DNA from: DATAEG01 sp963703085
GTDB lineage: Bacteria > Actinomycetota > Actinomycetes > Mycobacteriales > Jatrophihabitantaceae
Length of the DNA stretch: 64,000 nt
Reading direction: 5' to 3'
NCBI GenBank assembly: GCA_963703085.1
Contig: OY969789.1
Coordinates: 62,001 to 126,000 of the forward strand
Position 1 is the first letter of the stretch; each line of letters begins with the position of its first letter. The position numbers were made by a program, and so were the translations under genes. Of the stretch, positions 16,694 through 24,749 are shown piece by piece. The notes under the pieces were generated by a model that worked only from the letters and a program-made list of their open reading frames with translations, was not told the origin of the DNA and ran no database searches.

Positions 16694-18094
16694 TCACCCC
16701 GACGACGGGTCGAGCCATGGGCCGGTCGGCAACGGCGGCGGCCCACCGGAGTCGTCGACGGTGCACAGCGGCAGGCGATCACCCAGATAGCGCAACAACA
16801 ACGAGCCGAGCACTGCGGCGAGCAACGACCCGGTCAGCACGCCGATCTTTGCGTCCCGGCGCAGCGCATCGTCAGTGAAGGCGAGGTCGGTGATGAACAG
16901 CGAGATGGTGAACCCGATCCCGGCCAACACCGCGCCGCCGATCAAGTGCCCGTACCGGACCCGGCCGGGGAGCGCGCCGAGCCCGGTGTGCAGGGCAACG
17001 CCGGCAACGAGTGAGATCCCGACAGCATTCCCGGCTACCAACGCGACGATGACACCGATCGTCACGCCCGAGGTCGCCGCGGTGCGCAGCGTGTGCCAGT
17101 CCAGTGGGACGCCGGCATTGGCCAACCCGAACAACGGCAGCACCACATACGCGCTGGCCGGGTGCAGCGCGTCCTGCAGGCGGTCGTTGGCCGACACCGT
17201 CGCTCGCGCGGCCGCGGTCGCCAGCCGGACCCGGCTCGGGCTGGCCGACTCGATGACTGCCCGACCGTAGAAGGACAACCGCTGCCGATGGCCTGCGTCC
17301 ACGGCGGCTGCCGGCACGATCAGGCCGATCAGCGCACCGGCCAGCGTGGGGTGCACCCCGGACTCGTACACCGCCGCCCACAAGGCGATCCCCACGAGGA
17401 TGTAGGGCGCGAGCCGCCAGATGCCGGCCAGCCGCAGACCGATCAGTACCACCACCAGCCCCGCCGCGATGCTGAGCGCTTTGATCGAGACGTGGTCGCT
17501 GTAGAAGATCGCCATCACGCTGATCGCGCCGATGTCGTCGACGATCGCCAGGGTCAGCAGGAACAGGCGTAGCTGATCGGGGCAGGCCGGACCGAACAGC
17601 GCGAGCACCCCGACCAGAAACGCTGTGTCGGTCGACATCGGAATGCCCCAGCCCGCTGCTGCGGCTCCATGGTGCTCGAAGGCGAAGTAGAGCAACGCCG
17701 GCAGCACCAGACCGCCGAGTGCACCGAGCGCAGGAACGATAACCGTGCGCCGGTCACGCAGTTCGCCGACCGAGACCTCGCGACTGATCTCCATGCCGAC
17801 GACGGCGAAGAAGATGGCCATCGCGGCGTCGTTGACCACGTGCTGCAGATCCAGATCCAGCGACCACGTGCCCACCCGCAACTCGGTCTGTGTCTGCCAG
17901 AACGTCTCGTACGTGCCCCCGGGCAGGTTCGCCCAGACCAACGCCAGCACGGTCGCGCCGAGCAGGATGGCAGCGCTGCCGGCCTCCTGGGTGAGGAATC
18001 GCTTGACCGAGTCCGACAGGTACGGCAGGGCGACACTCACCCGAGGCGCCGGCCCGGGACGCGCCGGGAGGGGCAGCAGGCTCTCAGCGCTCAC
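16694..18094 (-). CDS. nhaA: Na+/H+ antiporter NhaA
   Basis: Electrogenic sodium/proton antiporter in the inner membrane, used for pH and sodium homeostasis. The 466-aa protein has about 12 hydrophobic segments. The ion-binding pair of adjacent aspartates is in LAIVDDIGA, and MSTDTAFLVGV and VVGMEISREV match the family core. A 25-residue hydrophilic Pro-rich N-terminus and a C-terminal tail make it longer than the Escherichia coli protein (388 aa). The tail ends in GPWLDPSSG rather than in a DsbA domain, unlike the fused actinobacterial forms; a separate DsbA-like gene lies next to it. Confidence 0.94.
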   Translation of the reverse strand: MSAESLLPLPARPGPAPRVSVALPYLSDSVKRFLTQEAGSAAILLGATVLALVWANLPGGTYETFWQTQTELRVGTWSLDLDLQHVVNDAAMAIFFAVVGMEISREVSVGELRDRRTVIVPALGALGGLVLPALLYFAFEHHGAAAAGWGIPMSTDTAFLVGVLALFGPACPDQLRLFLLTLAIVDDIGAISVMAIFYSDHVSIKALSIAAGLVVVLIGLRLAGIWRLAPYILVGIALWAAVYESGVHPTLAGALIGLIVPAAAVDAGHRQRLSFYGRAVIESASPSRVRLATAAARATVSANDRLQDALHPASAYVVLPLFGLANAGVPLDWHTLRTAATSGVTIGVIVALVAGNAVGISLVAGVALHTGLGALPGRVRYGHLIGGAVLAGIGFTISLFITDLAFTDDALRRDAKIGVLTGSLLAAVLGSLLLRYLGDRLPLCTVDDSGGPPPLPTGPWLDPSSG

Positions 18095-18192
18095 AAGCCA
18101 CGATCCAACACCAGAACCCTCGGTGCGCGTCAGCTCAGCCGATCGCCGACCCCCGATGCAGCTCGACGAACGGGAGCGAGCACGCTAGAGGT

Positions 18193-19164
18193 ATGAAGTT
18201 CACTCATCTGGGCCGCACCGGCCTCACCGTCAGCCGCCTGTGCCTCGGCACCATGAATTTCGGACCGCAGACCAGCGAGTCCGACTCGTTCGCAATCATG
18301 GACGCCGCACACGACAACGGCATCAACTTCTTCGACACCGCGAACGTGTACGGGCAGGACAAGGGCAAGGGCGCCACTGAAACGATCGTCGGCAACTGGT
18401 TCGCCAAGGGTGGTGGCCGGCGGGAGAAGACCGTCATCGCCACCAAGATGTACGGCGACATGGGCGACTGGCCCAACGAGGGCAAGCTGTCTGCGCTCAA
18501 CATCCGCCGCGCCCTGGACGCCAGCCTGAAGCGACTGCAGACCGACTACGTCGACCTCTACCAGTTTCACCACGTCGACCGGCTCACGCCGTGGGAGGAG
18601 ATCTGGCAGGCCATCGAAGTCGCTGTCACGCAAGGCAAGCTGCTGTACGTCGGAAGCAGCAATTTCGCCGGCTGGCACATCGCCCAGGCCCAGGCCGCCG
18701 CGGCGCAGCGCAACTTCACCGGCTTGGTCAGCGAGCAGTCCATCTACAACCTCGCCGAGCGCACCGTCGAGCTCGAGGTGCTGCCGGCCGCACAGCACTA
18801 CGGGCTCGGCGTCATCCCGTGGTCGCCACTGCACGGCGGGATGCTCGGCGGCGTGCTGCGCAAGGAACAGGAAGGCAAGCGGCGTCTCGGCGGACGATCC
18901 GCCGAGACAGTGGCCAACCACCGGGAGCAGATCCAGCAATACGAGGACTTCGCCGCGGAACTCGGCCACGAGCCGGGCGATGTCGCACTGGCCTGGCTGC
19001 TGCACCAGCCGGCGGTCACCGCGCCGATCGTCGGGCCGCGCACCATGGAGCAGTTCGACTCCGCGGTGCGGTCGGTGGACGTGACCCTCGACGAGAAGGC
19101 GCTGGCCCGCCTCGACGAGATCTTCCCCGGCCACAAGACGGCTCCCGAGGATTACGCCTGGTAG
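18193..19164 (+). CDS. Aldo/keto reductase
   Basis: 323-aa NADPH-dependent aldo/keto reductase. MKFTHLGRTGLTVSRLCLGTMNFG is the typical N-terminus. Catalytic residues: Asp/Tyr in FFDTANVYG, Lys in IATKMYGDMG and His in YQFHHVD; the cofactor strand VGSSNFAGW and a late GPRTMEQFD follow. It resembles the YajO/AKR11-like branch rather than the reductase at 5787. It is divergent from nhaA; the 98-bp gap holds the promoters. Confidence 0.9.
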   Translation: MKFTHLGRTGLTVSRLCLGTMNFGPQTSESDSFAIMDAAHDNGINFFDTANVYGQDKGKGATETIVGNWFAKGGGRREKTVIATKMYGDMGDWPNEGKLSALNIRRALDASLKRLQTDYVDLYQFHHVDRLTPWEEIWQAIEVAVTQGKLLYVGSSNFAGWHIAQAQAAAAQRNFTGLVSEQSIYNLAERTVELEVLPAAQHYGLGVIPWSPLHGGMLGGVLRKEQEGKRRLGGRSAETVANHREQIQQYEDFAAELGHEPGDVALAWLLHQPAVTAPIVGPRTMEQFDSAVRSVDVTLDEKALARLDEIFPGHKTAPEDYAW

Positions 19165-19183
19165 CACCCGGACCGTCGGCTGG

Positions 19184-19855
19184 TCAGCCGCGCTTTTCGG
19201 TGGCCAGCCGGCGGTACTCGGCAGCCTTCTTCTTCCGGCCCGGAGTTGCATAGGGCGCCCGGGCGCGCACCTCGGCCATCACCCGCTTGGTCAGGCCCAT
19301 CGAGCTCTCTCCCGCCTTCGGCGGACCGCCAGCAGGTGGGAAGAACTCGACCCGGATTCTCGGCCTCTTGGGAAACCGCACGACGTCAACCGACCCGGTC
19401 ACCGCCGCGCAGACGACCTGCGTTCCCGGAACCGCCAGCACCAGCCGGCCGGCTCCGCTCAGGGCACGCAGCGGGGCGCCGCGGGACACGGTTCCCTCGG
19501 GGAACACGCCGATACATCCACCGTCCTGGAGCTGGGCGATCGCGGCCTCCAGTGCGCCAGTGTCGCCGCGACCGCGCTCGATCGGGATCTGCCCCATCCC
19601 ATCCAGCACCCAGCCGACGGCACGTACTTTCCACAGCGACGACTTCGCCAAGGCACGCAGCTGCCGGCGCCGAACTGCGGCCACGCCGAGCACCAGCGGA
19701 TCCCACGCCGAGTCGTGGTTGGCCATCAGGACGGTCGGCCCACGCGCGGGCAGGTGTTCGGCGCCGATGACTTCGAGTCGGCCCCACCAGCGCACGATCG
19801 GGCCGGCGCAGGCCATCACCACTCGATAGGTCGGCGAGATCTTCTCCAGTGGCAC
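19184..19855 (-). CDS. 1-acyl-sn-glycerol-3-phosphate acyltransferase (PlsC family)
   Basis: 223-aa membrane-associated acyltransferase transferring an acyl chain to lysophosphatidic acid or a similar acceptor. The catalytic NHDSAWD motif (H-x4-D, about residues 46-52) and acceptor-binding FPEGT (about 118-122) are intact, with PIERGRG between them. The C-terminus is basic (GRKKKAAEYRR). Several paralogues are usual in actinobacteria, so the exact acceptor is uncertain. It converges with the aldo/keto reductase, 19 bp apart. Confidence 0.88.
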   Translation of the reverse strand: MPLEKISPTYRVVMACAGPIVRWWGRLEVIGAEHLPARGPTVLMANHDSAWDPLVLGVAAVRRRQLRALAKSSLWKVRAVGWVLDGMGQIPIERGRGDTGALEAAIAQLQDGGCIGVFPEGTVSRGAPLRALSGAGRLVLAVPGTQVVCAAVTGSVDVVRFPKRPRIRVEFFPPAGGPPKAGESSMGLTKRVMAEVRARAPYATPGRKKKAAEYRRLATEKRG

Positions 19856-19960
19856 ACCGGCATCTTCGCATCCCGGCCCGGGAACCTGACGGCTGACTGT
19901 TTCCTCACTTCTGCATTGCTAGTCGCGCTCGCAACGGCCCCGCGGTGCCAGGGTGGATCG

Positions 19961-21265
19961 GTGCGATCGCCACGCCCGGAGGGCGCTGCAGCTGCAGCGG
20001 CTGCACGGCCCGGTTACCACGTCGGCGAGCCGGCGTATCGGCGAGTTGTGCTCGCTCTGTTCGCGGCCGGTCTGGCCACGTTCGCCTTGCTGTACAGCGT
20101 GCAACCTCTGCTACCGGAGCTGGCCCGCACGTTCCACGTGTCGGCCGGCCAGAGCGCGCTGTCGATCTCTGCCTGCACGGTCGGTCTCGGCATCGCTCTG
20201 CTGTTCGCCGGGCCCCTGTCGGAGGTGCTCGGTCGCACCCGGCTGATCGTCGTCTCCCTGATCGCGTCTTGCGTGATCGCCGCGCTGTGTGCGGTGGCGC
20301 CGTCCTGGCCGGCGCTGCTCGCGCTGCGCACCGTGCAGGGCATCGCGCTGGCCGGGGTCCCGTCCGCCTGCGTCGCATACCTTCGCGAGGAGATCAGCGA
20401 CGAGGCTCACGGGAAGGCGACAGGCCTCTACGTCGGCGGCACCGCCATCGGCGGGATGCTCGGCAGGCTGCTGGCCAGTGCAGTGGCTGAACTCGGCGGC
20501 TGGCGTTATGCCGTTGCTGCTGACGCCGTGCTCGGCCTGCTGTGTGCCATTGCGGTCGTCCTGCTCCTGCCGGCCTCACGCAACTTCCGGCCCGCGCCGG
20601 CCAGTCCACGCCACCTGCTGCGGTTGACCACTCAGTTGCTCCGGGACCCTGCGTTGCTCGGGCTCTACGCCCTTGCCGCGACGATGATGGGCGCGTTCGT
20701 CGCGGTGTACAACGCGATGGCGTTCCGGCTCGCCGCCGCACCGTACCTACTCGGGTTGGGCACCGCGGGCCTGGTGTTCTGCGTCTACCCGATCGGGTCG
20801 GTCAGCTCGAGCCTTGCCGGCCGCTGGGCAGATCGCGTCGGCCGACGCGCCGTGGTACCCGTTGCGTGCTTCGTCGCCCTTGCCGGCGTGTTACTCACCT
20901 TGCCCAGTCCGCTGGCGCTGGTGGTCGTCGGGCTGGCCGTACTGACCGGCGGGTTCTTCGCTGCGCACGGCGTGGCCAGCGGATGGGTGGCGGCGCGAGC
21001 TCACGCCGGACCGGGCGGCACCGCGCAGGCGGCGTCGCTCTACCTGTTCGGTTACTACCTGGGCTCGTCGGTCTTCGGTGCTCTGGCCGGTACCGCATGG
21101 ACCTCGCACGGGTGGGGCGGCGTGGTGGTGCTGTCGAGTGCACTGATCGGCGTTGGGCTGCTGATTTCGGTCGCACTGCGGCGCACGGCGCCCATAGCCC
21201 CTGCTGCGCATACTCAGCCGGACGCACCGGCCCGGACCTACCATCGGCATGGTGATCGGCGATGA
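19961..21265 (+). CDS. Major facilitator superfamily transporter
   Basis: 434-aa, 12-helix MFS permease of the drug/amino-acid efflux type. LPELARTFHVSAGQSALSIS (from about residue 53) and the loop 2-3 motif GPLSEVLGRTRLIVVS mark the N-terminal half; GRWADRVGRRAVVP is the equivalent loop in the second half. The start is chosen at GTG 19961, which begins just before the first helix; the open frame upstream is antisense to the acyltransferase. The substrate is unknown. The 3' end overlaps the next gene by 17 bp. Confidence 0.85.
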   Translation: MRSPRPEGAAAAAAARPGYHVGEPAYRRVVLALFAAGLATFALLYSVQPLLPELARTFHVSAGQSALSISACTVGLGIALLFAGPLSEVLGRTRLIVVSLIASCVIAALCAVAPSWPALLALRTVQGIALAGVPSACVAYLREEISDEAHGKATGLYVGGTAIGGMLGRLLASAVAELGGWRYAVAADAVLGLLCAIAVVLLLPASRNFRPAPASPRHLLRLTTQLLRDPALLGLYALAATMMGAFVAVYNAMAFRLAAAPYLLGLGTAGLVFCVYPIGSVSSSLAGRWADRVGRRAVVPVACFVALAGVLLTLPSPLALVVVGLAVLTGGFFAAHGVASGWVAARAHAGPGGTAQAASLYLFGYYLGSSVFGALAGTAWTSHGWGGVVVLSSALIGVGLLISVALRRTAPIAPAAHTQPDAPARTYHRHGDRR

Positions 21266-22121
21266 CATAGTGGCGGGCATGAGGGCTCCCATCGTCGGAC
21301 TGTTGCACCCCGGCCAGATGGGTACTGCGGTAGCCGCTGCCGTGCAATTGCACGCCGGGCCAGTGCTGTGGGCCGAGGCGGGTCGTTCCCCCGCTACCAC
21401 CAAGCGTGCGGAGTGGGCCGACCTGCTTGCGGTGCGCACGGTCGCCGACGTGGCCCGCCGCAGTGATGTGGTCATCTCTCTGTGCCCGCCGCATGCGGCG
21501 CTCGACGTCGCCCGACAGGTTGCCGAGGCCGGCGGCGTGGAGCTCTTTCTCGACGCGAATGCGGTCGCGCCGTCCACCATGGATGAGATCGGTGCAGTGC
21601 TGGGCGCGGCACACGTCGTGGACGGTGCGGTGATCGGACCGCCACCCTGGAAGGCGGGCCGTACCGTGCTGCACCTCTCCGGACCTCGTTCCGCGGAAGT
21701 TGCCGCCTTGTTCGCCGACGGTCCCCTGACGGCGCAGCTCGCCGGCGAGAAGATCGGTCAGGCGTCCGCGGTGAAGGCTTGTTACGCACTCCGCACGAAG
21801 GCTGTCCAAACGATGTGGGCGGTACTCGGCGCCGCCGCCGAGGAATACGGGGTCGCCGAGGCCATCCGCATCCAGCTGGCCCGCGACGGGGTGGACCTCG
21901 ACGCCGAGATCACCCAGGTTGCGGCCCGCACGACCGCTACTGCCTGGCGGTTTGCCGGTGAGATGGAGGAAGCGGCCCGCGCATTCGCCGACGTCGGGCT
22001 GCCCGACGGGATGTCCCAGGCGGCAGCCGAGATCTACCGGCGGATCGCCGGCACGCTGCCGCGCGACGCCGATGCGGGAGCCGCGGACTGGATTGCGGCG
22101 GTGCGGCAGCACTCCGGGTAG
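21249..22121 (+). CDS. NAD(P)-dependent oxidoreductase of the 6-phosphogluconate/3-hydroxyisobutyrate dehydrogenase superfamily
   Basis: 290 aa. The N-terminal Rossmann loop GLLHPGQMG (about residues 17-25) is a variant of GLGxMG; a strand VVISLCPPHAA follows. The C-terminal helical domain (about 175-285) resembles DUF1932, common in orphan actinobacterial dehydrogenases. The catalytic lysine may be in SAVKACYALRTKA (about 174-186). ATG 21249 overlaps the MFS gene; ATG 21279 (MRAPIVGLLH) would avoid this and is an equally good start. The substrate is unknown. Confidence 0.8.
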   Translation: MVIGDDIVAGMRAPIVGLLHPGQMGTAVAAAVQLHAGPVLWAEAGRSPATTKRAEWADLLAVRTVADVARRSDVVISLCPPHAALDVARQVAEAGGVELFLDANAVAPSTMDEIGAVLGAAHVVDGAVIGPPPWKAGRTVLHLSGPRSAEVAALFADGPLTAQLAGEKIGQASAVKACYALRTKAVQTMWAVLGAAAEEYGVAEAIRIQLARDGVDLDAEITQVAARTTATAWRFAGEMEEAARAFADVGLPDGMSQAAAEIYRRIAGTLPRDADAGAADWIAAVRQHSG

Positions 22122-22135
22122 GGGCTGGGCAAGTG

Positions 22136-22151
22136 GTAACGAAATGATTAC
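22136..22151. promoter_or_regulatory. Imperfect palindrome upstream of the G1 peptidase
   Basis: GTAACGAAATGATTAC has 4-bp GTAA/TTAC arms and lies 49 bases before the peptidase start. The block GGTAACGA also occurs in the sugar ABC promoter (54966-54973). It could be a binding site of a CRP-like or other global regulator; the evidence is only resemblance. Confidence 0.25.
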
Positions 22152-22199
22152 GGTGGAGCTGCGCGGTACTCCCCCCACCCGCGCAAGGAGGCACCCATC

Positions 22200-22946
22200 G
22201 TGCGCAAAATCCCCCTCATCACAGCAGTCGCCACCGCGGCGATCGCCGTGCTCGGTCTCGCCCCGGCCGTGGCGCAGGCCAGCCCGGTCCCGAATTCGGC
22301 GCGGACCTTCGCGCCGGTGCAGCTGCACGGCAAGTCCGCGGCGCAACGCCGGCACGGTTACAACGAGAACGGCTACAACTGGTCAGGCTGGGCCGTCCAA
22401 GGCTCCGGCTTCACGTCGGTGTCGGCCAGCTGGACCGAACCGGCTGTCACCTGCAATTCCACCAACGACCTGTTCGCGCCCTGGATCGGCATCGACGGAT
22501 ACGGCAGCAACTCGGTCGAGCAGACCGGCGTCGCCACCGACTGCTCGTCGGGCTCGCCGGAATATGCCGCCTGGTACGAGGTCTATCCGGCCGCTCCGGT
22601 CTACTACAGCAACGCCGTGTCCGCCGGAGACTCATTCACCGCGACGGTGAACCGCAGCGGGACGAGCTACACGCTGCGCATCACCGACAACACGCGAGGC
22701 TGGACGAAGACGACCACCCAGTCCTACGCCGGTGCCAACGCATCCGCCGAGTTCATCCTGGAATCGCCTACCGGCGCTTACCCGTCATTCGGCTCCGTGC
22801 AGTTCACCGGCTGCACGATCGACGGTGCCCCGCTGGCCAACTACGGCGGCGTCGCGCTCGATGCCAGCAACAGCTCGGGCTACGAGGACCGCACCAGCCC
22901 GGTTTCGAACGGCACCGATTTCACGGTCACGTACCTGCAGGAGTAG
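22200..22946 (+). CDS. Secreted G1-family (eqolisin-like) glutamic peptidase
   Basis: 248 aa with a clear signal peptide (MRKIPLITAV, hydrophobic core, cleavage near AQA-SP at 28). The mature part is a beta-sandwich protease of the G1/A4 family: NWSGWAVQG (60-68), ASWTEPAVTC (76-85), WIGIDGYGS...VEQTG with the catalytic Gln at about 108, AWYEVYP (124-130) and AEFILE with the catalytic Glu at about 184. Such enzymes cut proteins at acidic pH. The GTG start at 22200 has AAGGAGG 9 bases upstream, and the coding region is followed by strong inverted repeats. It is best known in fungi but present in some actinobacteria. Confidence 0.87.
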   Translation: MRKIPLITAVATAAIAVLGLAPAVAQASPVPNSARTFAPVQLHGKSAAQRRHGYNENGYNWSGWAVQGSGFTSVSASWTEPAVTCNSTNDLFAPWIGIDGYGSNSVEQTGVATDCSSGSPEYAAWYEVYPAAPVYYSNAVSAGDSFTATVNRSGTSYTLRITDNTRGWTKTTTQSYAGANASAEFILESPTGAYPSFGSVQFTGCTIDGAPLANYGGVALDASNSSGYEDRTSPVSNGTDFTVTYLQE

Positions 22947-22949
22947 TCG

Positions 22950-23040
22950 CGCGCCGAGGGGGAGGTTCTGGCCGCGACACGCCGGCAATCGGTGCCGTCA
23001 TCTCCCCCTCGACCGGCACAACCTCCCCTTCGGCGGCGCG
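22950..23040. terminator. Nested/alternative inverted repeats after the G1 peptidase
   Basis: The left arm 22950-22967 (CGCGCCG then AGGGGGAGGTT) can pair with 23020-23040 with a small bulge. GAGGGGGAG at 22956-22964 can instead pair perfectly with CTCCCCCTC at 23002-23010. Two mutually exclusive hairpins share one arm. No T-run follows; a GC-only terminator or mRNA-stability element is likely. Confidence 0.5.
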
Positions 23041-23094
23041 TCAGCGCGCCGTGTCCGATGTGGTCGCTTCGATCAGAACGGTGGCGGGTCAGGA

Positions 23095-24445
23095 TCACCG
23101 GCCAGCTCCGCTGCGGGCTCGGGCGGACTGACCAGTGGTTCGACGGTGGTCGGTAGCGGGCGGCGGTTTGGTGCGGTAGGTGTGGCCGGTGGGGCTGGTC
23201 CAGACCGTCGATCCGTCGGACTGTCGTTGCGGTTGCCAGTGCGCGAGGTGTTTGCAGCGGTGATGCCGCCGACACAGCGGGTGCAGGTTGCCTTCACAGG
23301 TCGGGCCGCCGTCTTTGGCCGCCGTCAGGTGGTCCAGGTCGCAGGCCACGGCGGGGCGGGTGCAGGAGGCGAAGGTGCAGGTTTGGTCGCGGGCGATGAT
23401 GAACGCCGCCAACCGGGCCGGCGGCCGATACGTCCTACTGCCGTAGTCGAGCAGCCGGCCGTGGTCGTCGGTGAGCAGCCGCCGCCAGGTGCCGGTGTCG
23501 TCTTTGGCGATGCGCCGGGCCATGCGCGGCGGGGATCGGGCCGTACCCGGCCAACTCACCCGGTTGTTCGTCCAGGCCGAGCAGGGTGGATGCGGCGACG
23601 GTGAGCTGCACCGCCGGCCGCGCCCCATGCCGCCGCGTCAGGGCGGGATCGGCCAGGGCGGAGTCGGCCAGGGTGACCAACGCATCCGCCCGCCGCTGAT
23701 CCGCCGACCGGCTGTCCCCGCCGTTGCCGAAGATGGTTTCTGCAGGCGATGGCGTCGATCGCGGTCAGCACCGTGGCCGCCCCGTCGGCCGGGAGGTAGG
23801 CCCAGAGCTGGGCCATGCCGTGCAGGTCGGGGGTGAGCACCACCCGCCGCTGCTCCACCGCGTCGGCATGCCGCTCCTGCTCACCCGCCGGGTCCAACGC
23901 CAGCACCGCCCGAGTCACCGAGGCCCGGAACTGGCTGACCGTCTGCTCCGAGGCCTTGTCGAGTACTCGTTCTTCGACAGCGCGGGCGATGTCTCGGGTC
24001 GAGGTTCATGACGGCGGAGGCGAGTAGCTCGGCGTGCCGGGCGGTGATGTCCCCGGCCCGCAACGCCGCCAGCGTCTTCCGCAGCGTGGTGGTGAGCAGC
24101 TCCGCGCGGTGCACCTGGGTCGCGGCGGTCGCTGGGGCGATACGCAGCACCGCGGCGATCTCCTGGACCGACCACTTCTCGTTGCTCGGGTCGTCCCGAG
24201 AGATCGCGGCGAGTAGGTCGATCTGCCGGGCGGCGTCGAACCCGGCTTGCCGGCGCAACACCACCAGCAGATCTACCCGACCGATATCCGACAGACTCGA
24301 GAGTTTCGCGAACTGGGCGGCGTGCATCGAATCCGGGTGTCGGCGCCAACTCGGCGAGGGTCGCGATTGAGTCGTCGGGAAGGGTCAGCACATCGACCGG
24401 CGACGGCACATACCCCTCGCTATCGCCGCGCTCCCCGTTGTGCAT
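23095..24445 (-). pseudogene. 13E12-repeat family protein (DUF222 + HNH endonuclease), four frameshifts
   Basis: Homologous segments pass through five successive frames: MHNGERGDSEGYVPS (from 24445), MHAAQFAKLSSLSDIGRVDL (from 24327), the stretch with VTRAVLALDPAGEQERHADA (about 23990-23750), SADQRRADALVTLADSAL (about 23710-23565), and MARRIAKDDTGTWRRLL to the HNH motif CDLDHLTAAKDGGP...NLHPLCRRHH (to 23095). The breaks are near 24330-24340, 24005, 23745 and 23560. Every one moves the frame the same way, as if a single base had been added each time. Restored, it would be about 450 aa with the DUF222 domain first and HNH last. The family is repetitive and often degenerate in actinobacteria. 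It is almost certainly non-functional unless the breaks are sequencing errors. Confidence 0.85.
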
Positions 24446-24749
24446 GACCCAATTCTAGGTCGAGGCACCGACAATTTCGGGCTATCCACAGACCCAATCG
24501 TGAAAGAGATTTCCCTTACCGCGTAAGGCGAAACGCAAGTCTCGCAACGCAACCCGACAACCGCAGGACCGAAGCGAAACCGCAACCCGACAACGCAAAC
24601 CAGAAGCCCACGCATCCGTCGCTGCCCGTAGTAAACCGAACCAAGCTGGAACCGCACCCGACAGCGCAGAGCAGAAGCGCAAACATCGGTCGCTGCCGCA
24701 GTAAACCGGACCACGCTGAAACAGCAACCCGACGACAGCGGCGGAAAAA
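24446..24749. other. 304-bp gene-free gap, lower GC, containing the tandem repeat
   Basis: There is no supportable coding sequence. The part nearest the pseudogene (24446-24545) includes CGTGAAAGAGATTTCCCTTACCG, the most AT-rich stretch nearby and a possible relic promoter for the pseudogene. The rest is the diverged repeat described separately. Confidence 0.6.
24548..24744. repeat. Diverged tandem repeat, unit about 71 bp
   Basis: Two full units (24581-24652 and 24653-24722) share the order CGCA-CCCGACA-CGCA, CAGAAGC, CATC-GTCGCTGCC, AGTAAACCG-ACCA-GCTG-AAC, about 75% identical by eye. A shortened copy precedes them (24548-24580, with its middle deleted) and the first 22 bases of another copy follow (24723-24744). 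The repeats end at the stop of the GNAT gene. They are not CRISPR-like, because there are no constant repeats separated by unique spacers. Confidence 0.65.

Noticed and set aside
23095..24445. Programmed +1 frameshifting in the 13E12 gene
   Set aside because: Four sites without a shared slippery sequence; decay or sequencing error is much simpler.
24548..24744. CRISPR array
   Set aside because: Whole units diverge evenly with no unique spacers between constant repeats, and no cas gene is in the window.
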